From Desulfarculales bacterium UBA702 (GTDB lineage Bacteria; Desulfobacterota; Syntrophobacteria; Syntrophobacterales; Syntrophobacteraceae), in the NCBI GenBank assembly GCA_002298165.1, contig DBMI01000071.1:3780-45235 (forward strand): DNA of 41,456 nt, written 5' to 3'. Position 1 is the stretch's first letter, and every line of letters begins with the position of its first letter. Below are positions 34,401 to 41,456 of the stretch, piece after piece. The position numbers were made by a program, and so were the translations under genes. The notes below the pieces were generated by a model. It was not told where the DNA came from, did no database searches, and saw only the letters and a program-made list of their open reading frames with translations.

Positions 34401-35252
34401 CTACTCTGAACCAGGCGGTTCCTGAGGCGCCTGCACGCACCTGAACCCTGTTACAAAGCAGAAAACATCGGAGCGCGGATGGTCGGAGGCGCGCTGGGCA
34501 CAGCGCGATGAGTCCGGATGAAACCAGCTTCCGCCTCGAAGAACCTTCAGTTCGCCCCCGGCGGGGCCGCGCGGATCGGTTTCGGGAGAGCGCGAGTAGT
34601 AGCGCGGATCGTACCAGTCCTCGGCCCATTCCCACACATTTCCAGCCATATCGTAAAGACCGTAGCCGTTTGCCGGGAAGGATTTAACCGGGGTGGTGTT
34701 TTGCCCGTTGATGTTTGCGAGTTTCTCGTCAACGGAATCGCCCCAGGGAAATTTTTTCCCGGCAAGTCCACCTCTTGCCGCCTTCTCCCACTGGGCCTCG
34801 CTCGGAAGCATTTTCCCCGAGCGTTCGCAGTAAGCCTTTGCGCCGTACCACGATACCTTGATTACCGGATGGTCCGCATAGCCGTTTTTAGGGGCAAAGG
34901 TTCCGCTCTTTTCCTTTATTCGGACCAGAAGAGGGCATGCCAGGCAATCGGTATCCAGCCACTTCTTGCCGCCTTCCTTCCGGTTGCCCGTCTCATTGAG
35001 AAAAGCCGCATACTGGAGATTGGTAACAGGGGCCACATCCATGCAAAAGGCCCCAAGGTTTACATGGTGGACCGGCCGCTCATCCTTGTCTCCGTCCGCC
35101 TGGCCCATGGCGAAAGTTCCGGCGGGTACCAGGGCCATTGCATCTGGGCACCTCGGAGAATTGGCGAGTGAATTCGCTGTAAAAAGAACGATCAGGAGAA
35201 GGCAGATGGTGAATGATCTGATAAAAAGAGATATGTGCATAAGTAGGTACAT
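34401..35252 (-). CDS. Secreted SUMF1-fold protein lacking FGE cysteines
   Basis: Predicted exported protein of 283 aa with a formylglycine-generating-enzyme (SUMF1) type fold. The N-terminal hydrophobic stretch (FTICLLLIVLFTANSLANS) is a signal peptide. Family motifs are MALVPAGTFAMGQADGDKDE, VAPVTNLQYAAFLNETGN, HPVIKVSWYGAKAYCERSGK, MLPSEAQWEKAARGG, YGLYDMAGNVWEWAEDWYD and LRGGSWFHP, ending GFRCV. The copper-binding cysteine pair of true formylglycine-generating enzymes is not at the expected place; the equivalent segment reads GGSWFHPDSSRCAQRA with a single cysteine at the neighbouring position. A structural or binding role is therefore more likely than sulfatase activation. No sulfatase gene lies nearby. 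The start is uncertain (ATG at 35252 or 35240). Confidence 0.88.
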   Translation of the reverse strand: MYLLMHISLFIRSFTICLLLIVLFTANSLANSPRCPDAMALVPAGTFAMGQADGDKDERPVHHVNLGAFCMDVAPVTNLQYAAFLNETGNRKEGGKKWLDTDCLACPLLVRIKEKSGTFAPKNGYADHPVIKVSWYGAKAYCERSGKMLPSEAQWEKAARGGLAGKKFPWGDSVDEKLANINGQNTTPVKSFPANGYGLYDMAGNVWEWAEDWYDPRYYSRSPETDPRGPAGGELKVLRGGSWFHPDSSRCAQRASDHPRSDVFCFVTGFRCVQAPQEPPGSE

Positions 35253-35284
35253 GACTAGTGCAAAGGTTAGTGGGTTTTCACCCG

Positions 35285-35683
35285 GTTTTCACCCTCCCCC
35301 GGCCCCTCCCATCAAGGGAGGGGAGCCAAAGCCCCTCGCAACAACGGAGGGGAAGCTACAGCCCATCCCATCAATGGGGGGGGGCTAATCTCTCCACCCC
35401 GCTCTATTGTCTCGTCAAGGGAGGGGAACTAATCTCTCAACCACGCTGTATTTAACCCGGTAGGTGAGAAGGGTTATTTTCACTTTCCCCCGTATTTAAT
35501 TCCTGCCCATAGACTTTGGAGGAGTGGCTACTTGCTCTTGGCGTGAGAGGAAATCTAAACGGTGTAAATTATGGTCGAGGCCATGGTCTGTTTCCCTCAG
35601 CTAAGTGTCACTCTCCCGTGCACCGGCTCCCCTCCCCTGGTGGGAGGGGTTTGGGGGAGGGGGTTGGGAGTTTCCTATATATA
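35285..35683. repeat. ~400-bp direct repeat, left copy
   Basis: Starts GTTTTCACCCTCCCCC and ends TTTCCTATATATA. Modules in order: stacked CCCTCCC/GGGAGGGG palindromes, cactttccc, cccatagactt, gagtggctact, ggtgtaaattatggtcgagg, then gtcactctcccg and the last palindrome. The right copy at 36009-36417 repeats this order with scattered substitutions and short indels. It overlaps the 3' end of the DUF559 gene. Confidence 0.8.
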
Positions 35684-36009
35684 GTTTCAACGACCCCATC
35701 GATATTGCCAATAACTTCATTATTCCAGAACCTGAGGACCTGGAAGCCTTGATTCACGAGCCAGGTATCCCTCTCATGGTCCTCTGCTTTTTGGAGTGCA
35801 TGCTGGCCGCCATCAACCTCAATAACGAGCATTGCATCGAAAGATGCAAAATCCACAATATGGGGTCCTATTACTTGTTGACGACGAAACTTGAAACCTC
35901 GCAATTGTTTTTCCCGCAGATGCCGCCACAGGATTTTCTCAGCATCCGTAGACCGGCGTCTGAGATCTTTGGCAATACGGGTAAGGTTTGTCTTGTTAGA
36001 AGGGACCAG
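35608..36009 (-). CDS. DUF559 endonuclease-like protein
   Basis: Predicted small nuclease of the DUF559 (Vsr-like, PD-(D/E)XK-type) family, about 133 aa. The N-terminal helix is LTRIAKDLRRRSTDAEKILW, followed by LRGFKFRRQQVIGPHIVDF and MLVIEVDGGQH, whose acidic residues match the predicted active site, and QVLRFWNNEVI. The domain is complete, but no ATG, GTG or TTG start is found before it: an in-frame stop at 36013-36015 is followed by CTG at 36009, with GGAGGG upstream; the next common start is TTG at 35904, which would lose the first helix. The C-terminal ~20 residues (LPTPSPKPLPPGEGS) are encoded by the adjacent repeat. It lies between two direct repeats and may be mobile. The target is unknown. 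Confidence 0.68.
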   Translation of the reverse strand: MVPSNKTNLTRIAKDLRRRSTDAEKILWRHLREKQLRGFKFRRQQVIGPHIVDFASFDAMLVIEVDGGQHALQKAEDHERDTWLVNQGFQVLRFWNNEVIGNIDGVVETIYRKLPTPSPKPLPPGEGSRCTGE

Positions 36010-36417
36010 TTTTCACCCTCCCCCGGCCCCTCCCATCTCAGGGAGGGGAGCTACAGCCCCTCGCAATAATGGAGGGAGCTGATCCTCTCAACCCCGCTGT
36101 ATTGTTTCGGTCAAGGGCGGAGCTAATCTCTCAACCCGCTGTATTAATCATCCAGGGAGGGGAGCTAAATTGTGATCCCCGGTGCCATTTATTTCTTCAA
36201 AGCAGGGGAGCTGTCTTCACTTTCCCTCGTACTTGATTCATGCCCATAGATTTAGGAGTGGCTACTCGTTCCTGGTGATGAGGGAAATCTAAAGGGTGTA
36301 AATTATGGTCGAGGCCCTGGTTTGTCTCCCCTCAGCAAGTGTCACTCTCCCGCGGACCGGCTCCCCTCCCCTGGTGGGAGGGGCTTGGGGGAGGGGGTTG
36401 GAAGTTTCCTATATATA
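36009..36417. repeat. ~400-bp direct repeat, right copy
   Basis: Homologous to 35285-35683 in the same orientation. On the minus strand its edge next to dacA reads TATATATAGGAAACTTCC, the same bases that encode the IYRKL end of the DUF559 protein in the left copy, so it keeps the 3' scar of a second, lost DUF559 gene. Otherwise no coding potential. Confidence 0.78.
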
Positions 36418-36444
36418 CTTTTCCCTTTCAGCCAGCTCCAGGAG

Positions 36445-37809
36445 CTATTTCCTGAAATACCCCTTTGACCTCCTGCCCGAGAGTAGGATAGCCGCTATCG
36501 CCAGCAGCGCGAAAACTCCGAGAATGGTGCTTATCCAGCGCCAATTTAATTGAGAGATCCCACCCATGCTCTGCCATGCTCTCTTCAGGAATCCGCCAAG
36601 TGGAACGTCCTCGCTGCTTATTAATGCTACGGTCCGTTTCGGCTGGTCGGAGACGCTGAATACCAGCTCTCCCACCTCCTGCTGCGCCGAGACAGGGGCG
36701 GTGAGATCGGGCGAGATTTTAACCTCCCATTTGAGCAGATTCTTCTGGCTTTGCGGAATCAGGAAAGTTGCCTTGTCTTTCGGAAAGACTGGGATTTCGT
36801 CTTTTTGCCCCTTGAGCACCCTGGCGTTGGCGACAGGCTGGCCCTCTTTGAAGGGCTGAACAAGGGTAAAATTTCGAAAGCCGTAGTTGAGCAGCTTCAT
36901 CGCCTCGCGCTCGCGGGTGGCCGGATTTACGGCGCCCATCACTACTGCAACCAGACGCATTCCGTCGCGCTGCGAAGTTGCGGAGAGGTGATATCCCGAC
37001 GCGGCGATATAGCCGGTTTTCAGCCCGTCAACGCTTGGGTCCTTGAGCAGCAGATGATTGCGGTTGTACTGCATGATGTTATTGTAGGAATATTCCCGCA
37101 TCGAGTGATACTTGAGGGCTTCAGGGAAATGTCTGATGTATTTGACATCGAGAATTGCCATATCGCGCGCGGTGGTGATCTGTCCGTCGGCGGGGAGGCC
37201 ATGGGGATTAAGGAACCTGCTGCGATTCATTCCCAGTTCGGCGGCTTTACGGTTCATTGCATCGACAAAGGTGTCGGTGCTGCCGCTCAGGTGTTCGGCG
37301 GTGGCAATGCAGGCGTCATTTCCCGATATTACAGCTATTCCTTTTATGAGTTCTTCGAGCGGCACCCTGGTGCCCAGCCCCACAAACATTTTCGAGCCGC
37401 CCGTGCGCCACGCGGTTTCACTTATCCAGACTTCATCACTCAGGTGAATCCGGCCCTGCTGTATGGCTTCCCATATCAGGTAAAGAGAGGCTATCTTCGT
37501 AAAAGAAGCAGGCTCGATTGCTTCATCGGCATTTTGCTCGAAAAGTATTGCCCCGGTCGTTACCTCCATGAGAATGGCCGCTCTCGCGTTTATCTGGCCG
37601 GGGGAGAGGTCGGTGGCCTGAACGGGTCCGCCCGCCGCATCAGCTTTACCTCGTTTTGCGCCCGGCTGAGATCCGGTTCGCTTTTCGGCCCCGGTAAGGG
37701 TCCGCACCCTTTTGCCGGGGGTCTGCGCGAAAGTATCCGAAATTCCGGAACTAACCGTGAAAGCGAAAAAGAGCGCCAGCACCAGGCCGAAGAAGCCGTT
37801 TCTTCGCAT
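36445..37809 (-). CDS. dacA: D-alanyl-D-alanine carboxypeptidase (DacA/PBP5 type)
   Basis: Low-molecular-weight penicillin-binding protein that trims D-Ala from peptidoglycan pentapeptides in the periplasm, 454 aa. A signal peptide (GFFGLVLALFFAFTVSS) is followed by a basic, low-complexity stretch (about 35-62) and the peptidase S11 domain: SFTK at residues 102-105, SGN at 162-164 and KTG at 264-266 are all intact. The PBP5-like C-terminal domain follows (about 315-410), then a membrane helix (WISTILGVFALLAIAAILLS) with a basic tail, instead of the usual amphipathic anchor. AAGGAAGTAC precedes ATG. It ends 28 nt from the right repeat copy. Confidence 0.94.
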   Translation of the reverse strand: MRRNGFFGLVLALFFAFTVSSGISDTFAQTPGKRVRTLTGAEKRTGSQPGAKRGKADAAGGPVQATDLSPGQINARAAILMEVTTGAILFEQNADEAIEPASFTKIASLYLIWEAIQQGRIHLSDEVWISETAWRTGGSKMFVGLGTRVPLEELIKGIAVISGNDACIATAEHLSGSTDTFVDAMNRKAAELGMNRSRFLNPHGLPADGQITTARDMAILDVKYIRHFPEALKYHSMREYSYNNIMQYNRNHLLLKDPSVDGLKTGYIAASGYHLSATSQRDGMRLVAVVMGAVNPATREREAMKLLNYGFRNFTLVQPFKEGQPVANARVLKGQKDEIPVFPKDKATFLIPQSQKNLLKWEVKISPDLTAPVSAQQEVGELVFSVSDQPKRTVALISSEDVPLGGFLKRAWQSMGGISQLNWRWISTILGVFALLAIAAILLSGRRSKGYFRK

Positions 37810-37947
37810 GTACTTCCTTTCAGAAAGGCAAATTTGGTCTTCCAGTTTGAATTTTGGTCCGTATACAATGCAATATTTTGAGGTCTTATAGCCCGATTCT
37901 CAAGTTTTTACAACAAAGGGGAATATTTCCCTCCGTGAGGGTGCGTA

Positions 37948-37978
37948 TTGCCAATTATCCGGAAATATTTGTTAAAAT
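37948..37978 (+). promoter_or_regulatory. Candidate promoter of the histidine kinase gene
   Basis: TTGCCA and TAAAAT are separated by 19 bp, a poor-to-fair sigma-70-like match, in the AT-rich divergent gap upstream of the kinase gene. Confidence 0.35.
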
Positions 37979-38109
37979 AGAGTGCACCCAGCTGCTCGCA
38001 TGAGCGCAATTCTTCGAAAGCTTTCATCCGGTGCATTTTGAACTTGAAGTTGAAGTGCAAGGTTCGAAAGATTACACTGGTTTTTATTTTTCCCGTTCAG
38101 GAGAACATC

Positions 38110-39402
38110 ATGGCGACCAGGGAGCTGGAGACCAGGCGACTCGAAGAGGAAATAGCGCGGCTGCGATCCAGAGTATCTGAATTGGAGTCCTTGAAGGTGG
38201 AAAGCGCCGGCCGAAAGGCTCAGAAGGACCAACTACGCTTTTTGCAGACCCTGATCGACACTATTCCCAACCCCATCTTTTACAAAGACCAAAAAGGACT
38301 TTACCTCGGCTGCAACAAGGCTTTCGAGCAGCGCATCGGGCGTAAGATGGAGGAAATCGTCGGCAGGTCCGTCTTCGAGCTTTTTCCGGACTACATTGCG
38401 GCCAAATACGACCAGCACGACCTGGAGCTTTTCAAAAAGGCGGGCGAGAAGGCATACGAAACAGAGGTTGTCTGGGCTGACGGGACGAGACGGGATGTAA
38501 TTGTCACCAAGGGAATCTTTACCGATTCCGAGGGCAAAGTAGCCGGGCTTGTAGGGGTGACGCACGATATCTCGGACCGAAAATTGGCCGAGGGTCTTTT
38601 GCAAAAAGCCCATGACCAGTTGGAAAAAAGGGTCGAGGAAAGGACAGCGGCCCTGGCCCGCGCCAACCTCGAACTAAAATTGCAAATCGCCGAGCGTAGC
38701 AGGATAACCGAAGAGCTTCGCGCAAGTTCCGAAAAGATGAAATTGTTTGCCTATTCGGTAGCGCACGATCTCAAGAGCCCGTCAATCGGGATTTACGGCT
38801 TGGCGAGGCTGCTCAGGAACAGGTATGGCGCGCTGCTCGGCGAAAAGGGAGAAGCCTGCTGCGACCAGATCATGAAGGCTTCGGAGCACGTTGCCTCTCT
38901 GGTTGATGCCATAAATACCTTTATTGCGGCGAAGGAAACCCCGTTGAAGCTCGAAATGGTCGAGATGGAAGAGGTCTTCCGCATGCTCGCCGACGAATTT
39001 TCAGCCCGGCTTCGTGTGCGGCAGGTCTGCCTCACTCTACCACAGGGCGGCATAGTGATACGGGCCGACAAGCTCTCGATGCTCCGAATCTTTAGAAACC
39101 TCATCGACAACGCTGTCAAATACGGTGGTGAGACCCTTGCGAATATTACAATCTGTTATGCGCAAGCCAACGATTTCCATCACTTCAAAGTCTCCGATGA
39201 TGGAATAGGAATCAGGGGGGGAGATGCCGGCAGGCTTTTTAACCTTTTCCAGCGCCACGAAACCGCAAACGGGGTAGAGGGTACCGGCCTTGGCCTGGCC
39301 ATCGTCAAGGAGATTGTCGATCTGCACAAGGGCGAAGTCTGGGTGGAGGATGGAAAAGAAGGCGGCACAGTCTTTCACGTCCTGATTTCAAAGGACCTGT
39401 GA
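38110..39402 (+). CDS. PAS-domain sensor histidine kinase
   Basis: Predicted cytoplasmic sensor kinase, 430 aa, without membrane helices. An N-terminal coiled coil (TRELETRRLEEEIARLRSRV) leads to a PAS domain (about residues 45-165: TLIDTIPNPIFYKDQKGLYL, then VVWADGTRRDVIV and GVTHDISDRK), a second coiled coil (about 175-215), and the kinase core. The phospho-accepting His is in YSVAHDLKSPSIGIYGLARL, the N box is LIDNAVKYGGE, G1 is VSDDGIGI and G2 GTGLGLAIV. The frame opens at 38038, but ATG at 38110 is chosen since AGGAGAACATC precedes it. No response regulator is adjacent, so the partner is unknown. Confidence 0.92.
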   Translation: MATRELETRRLEEEIARLRSRVSELESLKVESAGRKAQKDQLRFLQTLIDTIPNPIFYKDQKGLYLGCNKAFEQRIGRKMEEIVGRSVFELFPDYIAAKYDQHDLELFKKAGEKAYETEVVWADGTRRDVIVTKGIFTDSEGKVAGLVGVTHDISDRKLAEGLLQKAHDQLEKRVEERTAALARANLELKLQIAERSRITEELRASSEKMKLFAYSVAHDLKSPSIGIYGLARLLRNRYGALLGEKGEACCDQIMKASEHVASLVDAINTFIAAKETPLKLEMVEMEEVFRMLADEFSARLRVRQVCLTLPQGGIVIRADKLSMLRIFRNLIDNAVKYGGETLANITICYAQANDFHHFKVSDDGIGIRGGDAGRLFNLFQRHETANGVEGTGLGLAIVKEIVDLHKGEVWVEDGKEGGTVFHVLISKDL

Positions 39403-39630
39403 GACGGATGACGGGTGTCGGAAGGCGGTAGGCGGTAGGCGGTAGGCGGTGACGGGTGACGCCGTTTGCGGTCAAGACTTACCGAAAACCAGTACGATCG
39501 TAGTCTAGCCCCTTGTGGGCGTTAAAAGCAAAAAACCCCTCCTTCATTTGGAAAGAGGGGATTTCTTTCTGCCTTTGTTTTCTGCTTTCTCTCCGACGCC
39601 CCACATCCGAAATCCGACACCCGTCATCCG
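39403..39630. repeat. Inverted repeat bounding the 39403-39645 intergenic segment
   Basis: GACGGATGACGGGTGTCGG at 39403-39421 is matched by CCGACACCCGTCATCCG at 39614-39630, 17 of 17 complementary bases. Tandem GGCGGTA units (about 39424-39450) lie at the left and repeated ATCCGAC units at the right. The segment also holds a fragment (TAGCCCCTTGTGGGCGTT, 39506-39523) akin to the palindrome at 18105-18124. Confidence 0.65.
39531..39570 (+). terminator. Terminator of the histidine kinase gene
   Basis: Stem CCCCTC/GAGGGG at 39536-39541 and 39555-39560 with a 13-nt loop, preceded by an A-run and followed by ATTTCTTTCT. It may act in both directions between the convergent genes. Confidence 0.6.
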
Positions 39631-39645
39631 ACATCCGACATCCGT

Positions 39646-40380
39646 CTAACGCTGTACCGAAGCTATTTCGTAGCGCTTAATGTTGGGGTCGGGCTTGATG
39701 CTTGCCCTCACCAGGTAGACTCGGGATTTAACCCGGAGTTTTTTCTGGGCCTCCTGGTCCAGCGACAGGGGATAGATTTCGCAAGGTTTGCGGGACAAAA
39801 CATTTCCCTCGGAATCGTATAAAACAAGAGTGAACTCACGGCCCTTCAAATCGACGTTGCTGCTCATCAGTTCCTGTATTACGAGCACCGGGCCGCCCGG
39901 TTCATCGCTGATGAAAGGGATGCTTTTCTCGACATTATAGCTTTGGGCATGAACCTTGGGTTTATCGGCACTTTTTTCCTTGCTGGATGCCGTCCTCAGG
40001 CGCTGCAACCCCTCTTCGGGGTTGCCCGATTCCCGCACTGCCCCGGGCGATTTTGATGAAATAAGGTCCTGGATCAGCCTTCGGTCTTCGGCGGATGTGG
40101 ATTCGGTTGCATTTTGTATAAGGAGATCGGGGTCGAATTCTTTCGATTCGAGCAATTCCTGAACTGAGGTGACCTGGGATGCGGGTACTCCCGCGATCCC
40201 GCCGGGAACATCGAATTTGTATTCCCCGTCAGACAACCAGTAGTAGGACACCTCCACCGAAGTGCCGTCCTTCATGATTATTCTCAGAGGCCCGGACCAT
40301 GCGGCAGCGGCAAAAACTACCGTCAGCAAAGCCCCAAGGCTGCAAACCGCCAAAAACTTTGTTCCAAACCGGAGCGTCAT
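39646..40380 (-). CDS. Secreted hypothetical protein (244 aa)
   Basis: No recognised family. An N-terminal signal peptide is clear (FLAVCSLGALLTVVFAAAAW, cut near WSG), so the protein is probably periplasmic. A short N-terminal module IIMKDGTSVEVSYYWLSDGE, then YKFDVPGGIAGVPASQVTSV, looks like a strand-rich domain. A charged, likely disordered linker (about 95-150) follows, then a second beta-rich domain (FTLVLYDSEGNVLSRKPCEI) with a basic C-terminus. AAGGAAAAACATA precedes the start. It converges with the kinase gene and diverges from the PfkB kinase gene. Function unknown. Confidence 0.78.
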   Translation of the reverse strand: MTLRFGTKFLAVCSLGALLTVVFAAAAWSGPLRIIMKDGTSVEVSYYWLSDGEYKFDVPGGIAGVPASQVTSVQELLESKEFDPDLLIQNATESTSAEDRRLIQDLISSKSPGAVRESGNPEEGLQRLRTASSKEKSADKPKVHAQSYNVEKSIPFISDEPGGPVLVIQELMSSNVDLKGREFTLVLYDSEGNVLSRKPCEIYPLSLDQEAQKKLRVKSRVYLVRASIKPDPNIKRYEIASVQR

Positions 40381-40400
40381 TATGTTTTTCCTTTTTAAGC

Positions 40401-40430
40401 TTTACCCAGGTTAACGATATTTAGTATAGA
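40401..40430 (+). promoter_or_regulatory. Candidate promoter of the PfkB kinase gene
   Basis: TTTACC and TATAGA are separated by 18 bp in the short divergent gap, 44 nt before the ATG. Matches are moderate. Confidence 0.35.
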
Positions 40431-40473
40431 GGATAAGACTTTCTCTGTCCAGCAATCCTAAAGGAGAATTAGT

Positions 40474-41412
40474 ATGAACATTTTCATATCCGGCTCTTTG
40501 GCCTATGACAGAATAATGAACTTTCCGGGCCATTTTGCGGATCATATTCTACCCGAGAAGATCCATCTTCTCAATGTTTGCTTCAACATCGACTCGCTGG
40601 TTGAAAAATTCGGCGGTACAGCCGGAAATATCGCATACAGTCTTGCCGCACTCGGGGAAAAGCCCTATATCGTGGCAACCTGCGGGCAGGACTTCGCCAG
40701 ATATGAAAAGCGGCTGGTCGAGCTTCAGCTTCCCACCCGCTGGATCAAACCTATCCCCAACATCTTGACTGCCGGCGCCTACATAACGACCGACCTCGAC
40801 GATAACCAGATAACCGCGTTCAACCCCGGTGCAATGGCTTTCGAGGCCGAGCTGCCGCCTCTGGATGACGGCTTTTTCCCCAGCATAATTCTGATTGGCC
40901 CCGGCAACAAGACCGACATGATTAACTTTGCTGAAAAGGCCAGGAAGGCGAAAGTGCCTTTTATTTTCGATCCCGGACAGAGCCTGAATATCTGGACCGG
41001 CACTGAACTTCGGGCTGCCGTTGAAGGGGCGCTTTGTTTTATTTCCAATGATTACGAACTTTCGCTTTTCCTTCAGATGACACAATGGAACATCAAAAAC
41101 CTCTACAGTGCGGTCGATGTGGTTATCACGACTATGGGCCCGGAGGGGGCCATTTTGGATCTGAAAGGCGAAAGGACCCTCATTCCGGCAATCCCTGTCG
41201 AAAATGTAGTTGATCCGACCGGCGCAGGAGATGCATTCAGAGCCGGCCTCCTAAAGGGCCTCAAGCTGGATCTGCCCTGGGATATAGCCTGCCAGTTGGG
41301 CGTTACGATTGCTTCCTTCTCGGTTGAACACTACGGAACCCAGGAGCACCATTGTGACTGGGAGAGTTTCTGCAAAAGATACGAGAAAGCATTCGGCGAG
41401 CTTGTGTGCTGA
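40474..41412 (+). CDS. PfkB-family carbohydrate/nucleoside kinase
   Basis: Ribokinase-fold kinase of 312 aa, likely adenosine- or sugar-specific. The substrate region has FGGTAGNIAYSLAALGEKPY near residue 46 and the C-terminal PfkB signature DPTGAGDAFRAGLLKGL near 248, with the catalytic Asp in GAGDAF. VVITTMGPEGAIL marks the nucleotide-binding part. The lid residues SLAYDRIMNFPG at the N-terminus resemble bacterial adenosine kinases and 2-keto-sugar kinases alike, so the substrate is not settled. AAAGGAGAATTAGT precedes ATG. It ends 12 nt before the repeat at the right edge. Confidence 0.86.
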   Translation: MNIFISGSLAYDRIMNFPGHFADHILPEKIHLLNVCFNIDSLVEKFGGTAGNIAYSLAALGEKPYIVATCGQDFARYEKRLVELQLPTRWIKPIPNILTAGAYITTDLDDNQITAFNPGAMAFEAELPPLDDGFFPSIILIGPGNKTDMINFAEKARKAKVPFIFDPGQSLNIWTGTELRAAVEGALCFISNDYELSLFLQMTQWNIKNLYSAVDVVITTMGPEGAILDLKGERTLIPAIPVENVVDPTGAGDAFRAGLLKGLKLDLPWDIACQLGVTIASFSVEHYGTQEHHCDWESFCKRYEKAFGELVC

Positions 41413-41423
41413 AGGGCGGATGT

Positions 41424-41456
41424 CAAAAATATCTAAGAATTTCAACCCCCCCCCCC
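41424..41456. repeat. GC-rich intergenic repeat at right edge
   Basis: AAAAATATCTAAGAATTT is followed by a C-run, matching the AAAAGATCTAA-(G/C)-AATT tails at 26627 and 34181. The window stops inside the homopolymer. Confidence 0.6.

Noticed and set aside
39424..39450. Short GGCGGTA tandem array as a CRISPR
   Set aside because: Units are 7 bp and adjacent with no spacers.

Overview
The window reads as a chromosomal segment from a motile, Gram-negative, anaerobe-like proteobacterium, most likely Desulfobacterota (the former Deltaproteobacteria). Evidence is the outer-membrane and periplasmic flagellar rings (FlgH lipoprotein, FlgI), the flagellar gene order, sigma-54-type -24/-12 promoters before flagellar operons, a ferredoxin-type 4Fe-4S protein and a SUMF1-type secreted protein. 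The taxon is inference. No tRNA, rRNA or CRISPR array was seen.

Layout. (1) 243-5958, minus strand: degenerate GAF/GGDEF protein, mreB, 4Fe-4S protein, CBS-ACT protein, an unknown protein and a ROK glucokinase, a loose run with short gaps. (2) 6236-8978, plus strand: mutL and miaA, overlapping, ending in a strong terminator. (3) 9118-17035, minus strand: flgF-flgG-flgA-flgH-flgI-flgJ-flgN-flgK-flgL, with a near-consensus sigma-54 promoter just upstream of flgF and a possible sigma-28 promoter before flgN. (4) 17465-18495: a glycine-rich RRM protein (plus) and a cold-shock protein (minus) on either side of a 124-bp imperfect palindrome. (5) 18720-25969, minus strand: flhB-flhA-flhF-flhG-fliA plus a FliL-like protein and a DUF2802-like protein. 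(6) 25970-27213: a 720-bp repeat-rich gap and a phage-type GH24 lysozyme, which separate flhB from fliR. (7) 27318-31398, minus strand: fliL-M-N-O-P-Q-R, with its own sigma-54 promoter. (8) 31983-33737, plus strand: flgD-flgE, divergent from fliL, with a third sigma-54-like promoter; a 28-bp dyad lies midway between the two divergent promoters. (9) 33738-36444: a repeat-dense accessory island with a SUMF1-fold protein and a DUF559 endonuclease-like gene lying between two ~400-bp direct repeats. (10) 36445-41412: dacA, a PAS histidine kinase, a secreted unknown and a PfkB sugar/nucleoside kinase.

Together the flagellar genes supply rod, rings, hook cap and hook, hook-filament junction, C-ring switch proteins, the export gate, FlhF/FlhG placement control and the late sigma factor FliA. 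Missing here, and presumably elsewhere, are flgB, flgC, fliE-fliK, the stators, filament genes and the anti-sigma factor gene flgM. The most unusual features are the DUF559 gene between long direct repeats, with a relic of a second copy beside dacA; the lysozyme and repeat block splitting what is normally a contiguous fliR-flhB junction; and the mirrored sigma-54 promoters sharing a central dyad. Both window ends fall inside the same family of GC-rich intergenic repeats, which suggests a contig broken at repeats.
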